From Pleurotus djamor (taxonomy: Eukaryota > Basidiomycota > Agaricomycetes > Agaricales > Pleurotaceae), in assembly GCA_029747585.1 (NCBI GenBank), contig JAPEVF010000074.1:1-30270 (forward strand): a DNA stretch of 30,270 nucleotides, read 5' to 3'. The first letter of the stretch is position 1, and every line of letters begins with the position of its first letter. The notes beneath the pieces are model-generated. The model worked only from the letters and a program-made list of their open reading frames with translations. It searched no databases and had not been told where the DNA came from. The position numbers and the translations under genes were made by a program. Below, in pieces: positions 12,495 through 22,432 of the stretch.

Positions 12495-13565
12495 CTAAAG
12501 CACTCTCAGAACACCAGGTCTGGCATAATAGCAGAATATATGGGCAAGCATGGTCAAGAGGGCGAGCGGAGCACACAACAATAACGCTGTTATGCTTGTC
12601 AAGATGTCGCTGACGAAGATGAGGAGACCGTCTTCGATGAGACGATGGAGAAGATGAGAGTGGGACGACAAAAGTGGCAGTGCGCTTTGACGCCGCGGAC
12701 GAGAACGAGTAGGGAAGATCGGCGCAGTGGTCGATGTCTGATTGCAGGGGGATTGACGCGAAAATGTAAACTGGGCATCCCAAGGTAAAGTTAATGATGG
12801 CATGGAAGACAGGTCCACGGAGGAGAATAAAGGGAGGCCGAGGTCCCGCTCCACACGACGGAGGATGACTTTGTGACAGCGATGATCGTGACCAGAGCCA
12901 GCGAGACTGCAAATCGTCGTCTGACACTCGCCTGGACCGCTGAAAGGGATCAGGCTGACCCGGTCATTAAGAGGCTGCGAATCGTTCCATGGCCATCGGA
13001 AGGTTGACAGTAGTGGTTTCGGCTTTGTCTCCGCGTCTCTGACAACCTGACACTGATATTCACGGAGAATATCACAGACAAGACGCCATATATCGGCGTC
13101 GGAGGTTGGTGGAACGCATGGGGATTTGGACAGGTGTGATTCAAGCCAGTGAAGGGGATCCCTGAACCATTCGACCTTGGGGACGTCTGCTTCGTCGTCG
13201 TCACTTCCGCCGATCAAGCCCATGGTCGAGTTGCACCAGCAGGGCCCCGAAGGCCTCTGCCAATGCCACACGGACCGACCATACACCTCTTCATTCCAAT
13301 CCAAGCATTCGTCGCAAAGCAATGATCGGATTGAGTCTTCATACTTGAATAGAGCCTGATCTGATTGTGCGATCAGGTGGTCCGTGAGGGTCAAGAGGAG
13401 TTGTCGGCGGATGAGGAGAAGGAGCTCGAGGGGGAGAGTCGGCTTTAAAGGGTGTGCTGGCGTTCTTGGCTGTGAGATAATGTTGTCGATGGTTTGTAGC
13501 TGAGGGGACACCTGGGCTAGGGCGGCGTGCATGAGCAAGGAAGCCATGGTGTGGAAGGACGTCAT
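12495..13565 (-). CDS. Unrecognised 356-residue protein, F-box-like segment and hydrophobic C-terminus
   Basis: This is an uninterrupted frame from ATG 13565 (a second Met is residue 7) to TAG at 12495-12497. I do not recognise a named family. Residues about 44-60 read LPLELLLLIRRQLLLTL, which resembles the LPxELLxxI opening of an F-box. A Cys/Trp-rich stretch follows (CDECLDW, residues 84-90, and PCWC, 108-111), which could bind a metal or form disulfides. Further Cys occur around residues 150-170. The last about 40 residues hold a long hydrophobic run (SDILTSITALLLCAPLALLT), a possible tail anchor. An intronless frame of this length amid intron-rich neighbours supports a real gene, but the product is hypothetical and F-box is only a suggestion. 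The right flank is the unassigned 13566-14172 region. Confidence 0.7.
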   Translation of the reverse strand: MTSFHTMASLLMHAALAQVSPQLQTIDNIISQPRTPAHPLKPTLPLELLLLIRRQLLLTLTDHLIAQSDQALFKYEDSIRSLLCDECLDWNEEVYGRSVWHWQRPSGPCWCNSTMGLIGGSDDDEADVPKVEWFRDPLHWLESHLSKSPCVPPTSDADIWRLVCDILREYQCQVVRDAETKPKPLLSTFRWPWNDSQPLNDRVSLIPFSGPGECQTTICSLAGSGHDHRCHKVILRRVERDLGLPLFSSVDLSSMPSLTLPWDAQFTFSRQSPCNQTSTTAPIFPTRSRPRRQSALPLLSSHSHLLHRLIEDGLLIFVSDILTSITALLLCAPLALLTMLAHIFCYYARPGVLRVL

Positions 13566-14172
13566 TGGTACTGGTTACTTCTCAGGTCACCCTGGACTTG
13601 GCTGGGGTATTTATTGCGAGCCAAGGTTCGAGAACATCGCACGACTAGATTCATATCTGTTCTTTTCCCGCCGAAGAGGTCGAAACGAATCGGACGTGCT
13701 CATCGCGAAGGCGATAGTAGCGGCAGTGACGTGACGTGATTTTGCTTGTTTACCGGATCCCATATGAATTCTCCATGCAACAAGCCGTGTTTGGCCTCGG
13801 GTTTCAACTCAAAAAAATTGTTAGAGTTGCCTTCAAGTCGCTGGCGGTCGAAGACACTTCTAAAAGACTCTCTGCGTGTAGGGTCTTGGTATAGAACGAA
13901 AGGTTGAGCCTCTGTCAACGCTTGGGTTCGCTACTAGTTTCTCCGCTGGTATCTCGCCTGGAGGTTTCATTCCCGTTCGTTCTTGCGCTTCTTTCAATAA
14001 CTTGACTTGGCTCCATCTCAGCATGGGAGAGCCAAAGGAAGGGTTCTCATTGAATCTGTCTCCGCCTATTACATAGAAAAAGCTCAAGCGTACAAATCTC
14101 CCAGCATCATGCCAACGCCACACCGCCGGCCCACCTTCAATAAAGAAATACGAGTATTTGAATGTAGAAAGA
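13566..14172 (-). other. Unassigned stretch with coding-like minus-strand frames
   Basis: No complete gene can be built here. On the minus strand, about 14165-13860 reads as a plausible protein segment: YFFIEGGPAVWRWHDAGRF, then LSFFYVIGGDRFNENPSFGS, then LRWSQVKLLKEAQERTG. A second frame, about 13918-13700, includes TEAQPFVLYQDPTRRESFRS. The composition is protein-like and not random, but I cannot name the family or find a start codon. It could be remnant exons of a decayed gene, extra 3' exons of the neighbouring E2 gene joined by a splice I could not make fit, or chance. The part next to 13566 should also contain the promoter of the 356-residue gene. Confidence 0.35.
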
Positions 14173-17138
14173 CTACACTTGGCTCACCAAGTTCCACTTT
14201 TTAATATTCTCCAATTTCTTGTCAAACTCTTCCAGGAGGTCGATCGACGCGGTGGACGGGCCAGAACCGACGCATCCTTGCGGACGTCGTTCATTACAAG
14301 CGCGTATTCTTGGGTCCTTCTTGGACCATTCCACAATCCTATAATAGAGAAGTTTCCAATTAAATCACGATTGGGGTGCAGAGATGTCGAAGCACAGAGG
14401 TTGGCGATAAATTAAGGAGATATTAACAGGTTCGAGGAGGGGAGTACTTACTGTTCCCTAATTCGTTCCCCTCGGAGGATGAAATGGGTGGCAATCACGT
14501 CCTACGAAGGGCATAGAAAGTGAGCTCAGGCACCCCAGGTGGGAAGCACAGAACAAAAGAGGGGGAAGAGAGAAAGGGGTCGTGGAGAGAAGGATCGACG
14601 CACGGCCCATATTCCATACCGATGCGTATCTTCTAGCCAATCCAGAATTGCCCAAAGAATCGTGTCAACAGAAAGTTGGCGGTTGTATGTGGTGCTATGT
14701 CCATTTTGGGGATTGGCGCGACCTCGTCCAGGTCTATATAACTCGCGTCAGGAGTAGAAGAAGGAGAAGAAGAATACAGCAACGATTAGCTTACTCATTG
14801 AACCAGGGCAAATCGATGAGTATCATGCTCTGGATGCTCACAAGCACTTGCAGAAGGGTGGATTTATACGGCAACCACTGTTCTTCTGGTCTGTGAAATC
14901 GTATAAACCAAATACCCTTCAGGAAGAATATGCGAAAAGCGACGGACCGACCGGCCCAAGTCCCAAGAAGTGACAGGCATACTTTGCCACATGCGTATAG
15001 ATTAGGGTTGAAGCGGACGCGTCCATTAGCCGTCGTGCGCAAATGCATCAAGGGCGGGCGTTGCGGGTATACCAAAGGCATAAAACAATCGAACTCGAAC
15101 AGACCGCCGGCGTAGGGCGTACCCTCAGGCCCAGCAATCAGGATTTTCCTAAAGCAAGAGATAAACTTAGATAGCGGAAGAAGACCCAAGAAAAAGGATT
15201 TGGCTCACAGAACGTCATTTCTTGTCTCATCTACTCGCACCCATATGCCAGGAGGCAGGCTAGTAGCCATGACCGCGAGCTCCTTGACTAGATGCATACG
15301 ATCTTTGGGCGTTCGGGTTTCATTTGAGGAGGTATTGAGTTCGTTAGTGTATTTGAAGGTTGAGTATACTAGACCGGACTCGCCGGGGTCTGATAAGGTG
15401 ACATGTTTAAACGAGAGGCTTTCACAGGCGCGGGAGTAGGCTTGATCGAGCTTCAGAGCTTTCTCTTTGTCGAAAGCGAGATTTTGAGCCTTAGCTTTAC
15501 CTCTACCTTTACCTTTACGGCTAGGTAAAACGGGGGGCGTCATCACAGACTCAGCTTTGGGCTCTGCATTGGAAGCATGCTCCAAATCTTCCAAAGTCCC
15601 CAGTGAAGTCATGGTCCGCTGAATGTCGTCCCGTGCTGCGATGATGTCTCCGCAGAGAGAAGTCAGCATAACCATTTGGTCATGCTCCTCGTCCTCGGCG
15701 GAGTCATCGAGCATCTGAGCAGCACCAGCTAGAAATGCTTCAGACTGTTTCGTGAGCTTCTGAAAGTGTCCAAAGAGCGGTGTGCCACGGACGATGCCGC
15801 CGCCGTTACTCTCCTTCTCCCAAACAATAGCGCCGTCGCCCCACATCCAATCTTCGATCCCACAGCTCTTCTTGACTTCCCATCTAGGCTCGATTAGTCT
15901 ACGAAGGGTGACTTCGCAGTCAGCCATTCGGCGAAGAAGGTCAAGCATGGCTTGGTACGTTGTCATTCGGTTGGTCCAGTCAGTCACGCTATCGTTACGA
16001 AGGAGACTTGCTAGAACTTCGGGAAGCTGGGAAGTGGAAATTAAGGGCCCAACAGAGGCATGAGGGAGGAAGTCATATGGTTGGGGTGAGTCAGAGTAGG
16101 GAGATGGTAGGAGATAAGTCAGGGTCTGCAGGGCGCGCGAGACAAGGTCTTCGAAGTGAGACGCTAATTGATCAACCCTACTGGTGTTCGTCTGAGGGGT
16201 AAGACCGCGACTGCGACCACGACGGTCATAACTGGAACTGTAGTCATGATAGACGCCACGATCCGCACCATAGCCAGTGCCACCGGGCCCCACGGACGAA
16301 GAATGGTTGGCTTTCTTGGAGACCAAGTTTGCCTGGGCCCTGGAGTCCGAAGAGGAACGTTCACTCAGGATAAGGCGGTCAAATGCGCCGAGTGTCTCGT
16401 ATATGGCTATTGCACGAGACTCGGCGCAATGAGAGAGTGCTTGACAGTCGTGCAGCTGTGTGCAGTTCATAGGGCAAGAGATGGCTTCAGAGCAGCCACG
16501 GCAATAGTTGGTCTCGCAAGACGTGCAAGGAACGTGTAGCAGGCTGGGAAGCTTCGGTGGAGGGATGGTAGCAGAGGTAAACCCAAGCTCGAAGACACAA
16601 TGAGTGATGCCTTGACATGAACTGCGTAACAGTTCGCACTTACCAATGCGTGGTTGACTGGAGTAGACCGTCTGCATTTGGGACAGGTCCTCATTCCAAC
16701 GAAGAGATCTTTATAACTGGAGAGTTGTTTATCGGGGGATAACGTAGTCCCATTATCTCCAGATGAGGGATTTCCCTCTGAATGAGGGGGACGCGACGAA
16801 GATGAGCTTGATGCAATGGGAGCTCGGTCTTCCTCAGCCCACTCAGCGGCCAGACGTCTTGCAAGAGCCTCGTCGTCCAAGGCTGATTCGTCATTATTGA
16901 CAGCACGAGAGGGCCCAGCAAAGCTGGTACTCGTTTGATAAGACTCCTTCGATAGTAAGAGGGCTAAAGCCTCGCTTTCTTCTTGTTCTTTGATCTGTTG
17001 GAGGATGAGTTGGAAGTCGTCGTCTTCATGGTCATCAAAGTCAGGTTCAGACGCGTTTGATGTACGTGCACGCTTCGATGTACGCGGTTCATGATGAAGT
17101 GTAACTGATGCGGGACGTTTGAAAGGGCTTTTGGGCAT
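14173..17138 (-). CDS. Large E2: UIM-like motifs, Cys-rich region, BIRC6/UBE2O-like UBC domain
   Basis: Predicted ubiquitin-conjugating enzyme of about 830 residues. The start is ATG 17138 ([12 protein letters not shown]). A basic segment (SKRART) may be a nuclear signal. Residues about 52-66 ([14 protein letters not shown]) and 86-104 ([18 protein letters not shown]) resemble ubiquitin-interacting motifs. A Cys cluster follows: TCPKC (151-155), then across a 56-nt intron [14 protein letters not shown] and CPMNC, a likely zinc-binding region. A long middle region has no domain I recognise and carries a Lys/Gly/Arg-rich patch. The C-terminal UBC fold reads [19 protein letters not shown], then [18 protein letters not shown], with the active-site Cys in KVCLSLL; then [15 protein letters not shown] and NEPG. 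This matches the BIRC6/UBE2O type of E2. Later exons give [14 protein letters not shown] and end KKWNLVSQV with stop at 14173-14175; an extra 3' exon is possible. Its 5' end is duplicated at 11518-12186. Confidence 0.87.
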
Positions 17139-17260
17139 GTTCAACGACTCGGAAGCCAATCAAGGTTGCAAACGCACCCATCCCATCTATGACTCGGTGA
17201 TAGGGAGCTCTCAGGGGCTTTTACGGGCAATTCGGGTTCTAGTCCCCGGACTCTGTGATC
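16561..17260 (-). repeat. Intact partner of the inverted duplication
   Basis: About 700 bp covering the upstream flank (17139-17260), first exon, first intron and start of the second exon of the E2 gene is repeated in inverted orientation at 11518-12186. The two arms are separated by about 4.4 kb that holds the 356-residue gene and the rest of the E2 gene. The similarity is high by eye, with scattered substitutions and short indels. The outer edge (17260) stops just short of the TATA-like box of the divergent glycosyltransferase at 17269. Confidence 0.88.
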
Positions 17261-17268
17261 CCCAAGGT

Positions 17269-17274
17269 ATAAAG
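17269..17274 (+). promoter_or_regulatory. TATA-like box of the first glycosyltransferase 8 gene
   Basis: TATAAA on the plus strand lies about 111 bp upstream of an ATG at 17385 and about 316 bp upstream of the conserved ATG at 17590. A C/T-rich stretch follows it, as is common in basidiomycete promoters. The E2 gene diverges from the same interval. This is a motif match only. Confidence 0.4.
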
Positions 17275-17589
17275 AGCGCGACTTGTATTGTAGCACTCAT
17301 TCAATACCCCGCCGAAGTGTCACTTTTCGTCTCGTCCTCCGTGTTCCTCTTTACATTTAATTCCCGTGTCTCCATACAATAACGATGGGTCCACGCATCC
17401 ATCAACGTGTGCTCTTTCTCCCATACTAAACATAATGATGTCGGCAACGGTGTCTCCGTTTGGCCTTTATCTCACCTTCCCATGTTCTCGGACGCGGATG
17501 TACGTACTTGCTGTAATCGATAGACCCACCTTCGAACTGGTATATAATGTCTTCTCCTCCTAGATGAATATCCTGAAATCGACCCAACC

Positions 17590-18807
17590 ATGGTCAAAGG
17601 TGCCTGGGCTTCCCTCTTGACACCTCGCGACGCAGTCTACATCGCCGGCATACTAGTGCTAAAACAATGCCTGGACGATGTCAAGTCACAGTACCCGCTG
17701 GTGGTCATGGTCACTCCAGATGTCCCCTCAGAGACGCGTTTATTATTATCTCGCCGTGGACTCATTTTGACTCAGATCGACTACCTCCAACCCAGCGGAG
17801 ATGCTACTGCGAACAAAGTAGACATCAGGTTTGCAGATACCTGGACGAAACTAAGGTACGCAGTCTACCCGCGATAGAGAAGGCGATACATGATCTGACG
17901 AAATGAATGAATTTTCCCTGTTCATCTCTCAGGGCATTCGATCTATTTGATTACGAGGTGAAGATACTTCGTGGTTTCTTCGTGCTGCACGCGCTTTGAT
18001 TGACATTTTTTTTCTTTGCTTTGCGTGCTGTGTTGAAACTATTAACACAAAAGCGTGTTGTCCTGCTGGATTCTGACATGATCATCAAGCGAAACATGGA
18101 CGAACTCATGACACTTGACATTCCCTCTGGTTGGATTGCAGCCGGGCACGCCTGCGCATGCAATCCTCGCAAATTCGCGCACTATCCAAAAGATTGGTGC
18201 GTATTCACCCTTTCACCGGCATAAAAAATCCCCTTTCAACCTCAAACGTACACTGCCTATGCCGGGGAATCCGATGAGAGTCTGACATATCTCCAACTCG
18301 ACAGGATCCCGGAGAATTGTGGCTTTACTCCCGTGAAGAGTCCTACTTCACCGCCGCCCGAGATCACGGCTGATTCGCCCCGTCCACACGGGCTACTGAA
18401 TTCCGGTCTTGTGGTGCTAAACCCATCTCCCGAAATATCTCAAGGACTATCTCATTACCTCGCCACTTCCCCCGATGTCCCGACGTTTTCGTTTCCCGAT
18501 CAAGACCTCCTTGCAGCTTACTTCAAGGGAAAATGGAAGCCGTTGAACTGGTATTATAACGCGCTGAAGACACTACGTGTTATTCACAAGCCGCTTTGGA
18601 GTGACGATGAGATACGGTGTCTGCATTATATTCTCCCAGAGAAGCCGTGGCATGCCCGGGTCGGGGAACCGGGGACTGGAGGGGAGTATGAGGAGATCAA
18701 TCGATGGTGGTGGGATATCTTTGCGAAGGTCGAGGAGAGGTTAAAGAACGATGGTGATGATGAAGGGCTTAAGATCTTGGTCGGCGCTGTACCACCTGCN
18801 TTTATGA
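17590..18807 (+). CDS. Glycosyltransferase family 8 protein, tandem copy 1
   Basis: GT8 enzymes (glycogenin and galactinol-synthase relatives) transfer sugars from nucleotide sugars with retention; donor and acceptor here are unknown. From ATG 17590 (MVKGAWASLLTPRD) the protein is about 311 residues. It has YPLVVMVTPDVPSET near the N terminus, then RVVLLDSDM with the metal-binding DSD at about residues 103-105, LLNSGLVVLNPS, DQDLLAAYFKGKWKPLNWYY and LHYILPEKPWHARVG, all normal for the family. Introns lie after KLR, after FDYE and after KDW, the same places as in copy 2. The N at 18800 looks like an extra base: without it the protein ends VPPAL with TGA 18805-18807, exactly as copy 2 does. With it, an unrelated tail of about 30 residues is read. 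An alternative start at 17385 spliced over 17407-17563 also keeps frame (MGPRIHQHEYPEIDPTMVKG). Confidence 0.9.
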
Positions 18808-18930
18808 AGCGGCTCGTCCACTTTATCTTCCTGATGTCAAGCATATCCATAACCATATCGCCCAAGTGGCATGTGGAACACANACTTACTTAAACTCACG
18901 CAATTGATATCTCCTCCTTAACTTTCAAAG

Positions 18931-20154
18931 ATGCGACCAATAAGTAAGCTCCTAGCGGAGACTGGAGTACCCCTTCCTTCTCCTTATACCCCCATAAACA
19001 AGTCCGCACACAAAATGGTAAAAGCAGCCTGGGCAACCCTCATCACACCCCGCGATCCAGGATACATCGCTGGTCTCTTGATCGTAAAGCAGTGTCTCCA
19101 AGATGTCGAATCTCAATACCCATTAGTCGCGATGGTCACTCCAGATGTCGCTCCAGAGATCCTCGCGCTGTTATCGCGCCATGGAATCNTTATCACCCCG
19201 GTCGATTATCTCCTCCCCGGCGTNGACAGNGCCAACACAGTAGATACTCGATTCGCAGATGCATGGACTAAATTGAGGTACGTGTATACACAATGACGCG
19301 GAAAAGGGTTGATGCGATTCTAAATATATTNTGTNNNNNNNNAGGGCTTTTGGTTTATACGATTATGAAGTGAGTGNCTCTGTGGGGTTCTGCTTCGTGG
19401 TGTGTCTAATCGAAGATCGTCNTCTTCTCTATGAAATNAAGCGTGTTGTCCTGTTGGATTCTGACATGATCATCATGCGAAACATGGACGAGCTCATGAC
19501 ACTCGACGTTCCCTCAGGATGGATCGCAGCATCGCATGCCTGTACATGCAATCCTCGCAAACTCGCGCACTACCCAGANGATTGGTACGCACATCGTACA
19601 ACTCCAANGGAGCGTGTCTATCGTTCTAACATCCATCTAATCNACCTAATAGGATTCCAGCCAATTGCGCTCATACGGCTGTGAAAACACCAACTTCACC
19701 TCCTCCTTCAATCACAGCCGAGTCCCCTCGTGCCTACAGCCTCCTCAACTCCGGAATGGTCGTCCTAACCCCATCAGCCGACTCACTCGCGGGGTTATCC
19801 CACTACCTCGCCACCTCGCCCGACGTCTCTACCTTCCTATTCGCAGATCAAGACCTCATTGCAGCGTATTTCAAGGGAAAATGGAAGCCCTTGAATTGGT
19901 ATTACAATGCCTTAAAGACGCTGCGTGTNGTTCATGGGTCGGTTTGGAGTGACGGGGAGATACGGTGCTTGCATTATATCCTTTCGGACAAGCCCTGGCA
20001 CGCTCGGGTTGGTGAGCCGGGGACTGGTGGTGAATTTGAAGTTGTGAANAGATGGTGGTGGGAGAGATTTGACAAGGTNGAAAAAGGATTGAGAAGTAGT
20101 GGCGATGAAGAAGGGTTGAAGATCGTGCTGGCGACAGTTCCGCCTGCCTTGTGA
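18931..20154 (+). CDS. Glycosyltransferase family 8 protein, tandem copy 2
   Basis: This is a paralogue of the preceding gene, starting about 120 bp after its stop. ATG 18931 gives a 28-residue extension (MRPISKLLAETGVPLPSPYT) before the shared MVKAAWATLITPRD; the inner ATG is at about 19015. Conserved parts are YPLVAMVTPDVAPE, RVVLLDSDM (DSD metal site), LLNSGMVVLTPS, DQDLIAAYFKGKWKPLNWYY and LHYILSDKPWHARVG, ending VPPAL with TGA 20152-20154. The three introns sit at the same codons as in copy 1. The first intron contains the 8-N run 19335-19342, and several single Ns replace single codon positions without shifting frame. All key residues are present, so it should be active. The substrate is unknown. 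Its stop lies one base from the KAE1 stop on the other strand. Confidence 0.9.
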
Positions 20155-20155
20155 A

Positions 20156-21740
20156 TCAAGCACGCCAGGCAACGTGCACCTGATCTGTTCGAAAACTAGA
20201 TGTGTTGTATTGAGCATGCTGTATGATGATGGTGGTGGTTGAATGTTTATACCGTTGTGTACAAGTACTTTCGGATAGTGGCGTTTGGTGGCCCATCCGG
20301 TAAGCGAGGAGACCTGCCTGTGCAATCATGATGCCATTGTCGATGCAAAATCTGTCAAAGATGACAACATCAGTATTTGTTGGCGAGCGTCAAGAACATC
20401 ATCAGCACCTCTCATCTGTAGCGAATACCCGTCCGTTCCTCTCTTTAGCCATAATTCCCATCATCTCTTGCAATCGTTCGTTGCCTAGGTGAGGAAGCAA
20501 ANAACAACTGGTCAGCTTCCATCTCCCCATCCAGCTGATATGATGTTCGCNAGACAATAAGAATCCAGAGAGAAACCCACTTACATCCAACACCGCCCAC
20601 GATCAACACTTCCTTACTTCCNATGTGCGCCATCGCTCTTTCCGTGATTTCCACGAGCATGGAAAAGACTGTTTCTTGCAGGGAGAAGCANAGATCAGCA
20701 GGTGTAATGATATCTTTGTTGTCGNCGGAATCTGTTTCCGTCCCGTCGGCACGGAATCTTTTNTCTTGAGTGTATGCTTCGATTGACGTGAGGATTCCAG
20801 AAAGACTGACATCCATGCCTTTGGTCGTATATGGCAGAGGAAGTAACCGTTTGCCCCTGNTAATCGGAGATTAGCAGATGACTTCGTNNTGTAGNTATGA
20901 AGAGACTTTGTTGTTGGTGATCGTTGCGCTCACCTTTTGGCTTCTTGCTCAATGTTGTAACCGGGGCTTGGATCGTTGCTGAGGTTGATCACGCGGGCGA
21001 ATCGGTCGAGGCAGTTCCCAACAGCGATATCNAGAGTCTCGCCGAATATTCTGTAACATTGCCTGGAGTAGGCAATAACCTGTGTATTCCCACCGGATAC
21101 GTAGAGGACGACAGGATTTTGAGCTCCGGTTATCTCTCTACCCATCTCGATGTCTGTGGGGGTGATATTTTGAGTCACAGTTGAAGATGCTAAAGATAAA
21201 CCAAAAGATACTCACGTCCGACACAGTGATTGACGCCGACGAGAGGCTTATCGTATAGNTGAGACAACGTGCGAGCGACCAATGCCACAGATTGCAAGGG
21301 AGCACCCATGCCTGGCCCTGATCGAGAGCATCAGAACGGTGTCGCAGTGGGTTGTAATGTGAATGAAATGCNAGACCTTTCGTATAACAGATGCAATCGA
21401 TATTATGCATCGATACGCCTGCCTTTGCGAAAGCATCTTTGATCACTTTCATGATCCATTCGCGATGATGGAGAGCTGTGTCTCTCGGCTGAAATCCTTC
21501 GCCAGGCGGGGTGACATAGGTGTGTCTGATGTTGGAAAGGACTGTGCTTGAGCCGTCCTTTGCGTGTCTGATGATGCCCGCGCCAAGTTTGTTGGCAGAG
21601 CCCTCAAGACCCAGGGCAANGTAGGGCCGATCTGCGACGGGTGAGGTNTGTGTCAGTGGCGGAAGATATATTTACTGCGAGGCTGGGGTGGCACCTGGTC
21701 GCTTGAGNGGGGACAGCCTAGAATGCATCANGCCCGGCAT
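20156..21740 (-). CDS. KAE1: Kae1, tRNA N6-threonylcarbamoyladenosine synthase (KEOPS)
   Basis: Kae1 is the catalytic subunit of the KEOPS/EKC complex, which places the threonylcarbamoyl group on A37 of ANN-decoding tRNAs. The start is ATG 21740 (MPGxMHSRLSPLKRP, then spliced to DRPY); a second Met is at about 21728. The ASKHA-fold motifs are present: [55 protein letters not shown] (metal-binding His in NHCVGH, restored by splicing), [51 protein letters not shown] and [17 protein letters not shown]. The end reads [20 protein letters not shown] and, after a last intron, [12 protein letters not shown] with TGA at 20156-20158. The cytosolic Kae1 type fits better than mitochondrial Qri7. Several Ns mask single residues. 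It is divergent from the casein kinase gene. Confidence 0.95.
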
Positions 21741-22432
21741 TGTCGTGCAATTNNNNAGTACGAGCNGGAGGAGATGNGTGCTTATTNGAGTGCGCCTGTA
21801 ACGGACCGAAGCTGAGGANGCTCGAGGGCAGGTCGATCCGGAAGCAGCTGTATTCCTCTGAGCTTCGAGCGCCTTACATGAGGAGAGNGAATTGTGATTG
21901 GGCTGACAACGGCCTTGTACACTTTCAAGCTCCGCCTTGAAATGGCCTGCGTCCGCTTCCCACGCCCGCCCTCCTTGTCTTCTCCCNTCTCTTTATAAGC
22001 CCATCCTCATCTCCCCCACCTCGTCCTCACTCCCTCCCCCGCCCTTCATCTCCTCCTCGCTCTGCTCTCCATCCATCCTTATTATATCGTGAGTCCTTTT
22101 TCCTGCTCGATACCTAGGTCCCTGCCTCGAGGCGTCGTTCGGTTCAAAAAAGTGGCCTCATTGTCTCGACCTGGTNNCTTNNNGTCTTGTNNNNCACTCC
22201 GAACCTCGCTTCTCCTTTTCTATGCCNTGGGCATGCTTTTTTCTGGGCTTACATGCTCGACAATGCCCGGCTCATGGTCGCTAATCGTTTGGGCGGTTAC
22301 GTGTTCCACTGAACAGCCTTCTGATCCACACGCTTGCCTGCCCCTTGACACTACAAAACCCTTTCTCCTCTACTGCCCATACTTACTTGCCCCCCTCTTT
22401 TCGCAGCTTCTCCCACTTCTCGTATATTATCG
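21741..22432 (+). promoter_or_regulatory. Divergent KAE1/casein kinase I upstream region with leader intron
   Basis: About 690 bp separates the two divergent start codons. A TATA-like TATAA lies at 21994-21998 on the plus strand, followed by a strongly C/T-rich tract (about 22001-22080). A likely 5'-UTR intron runs from GTGAGT at 22089 to the CAG ending at 22406, preceded by a pyrimidine run; it would end 26 nt before the kinase ATG at 22433. Ns at 21753-21756 and around 22176-22194 reduce certainty. Leader intron and TATA use are inferred from motifs. Confidence 0.5.

Noticed and set aside
17136..17159. Longer E2 start adding MASESLN
   Set aside because: The codon at 17159 is TTG, not ATG; the first ATG is at 17138.
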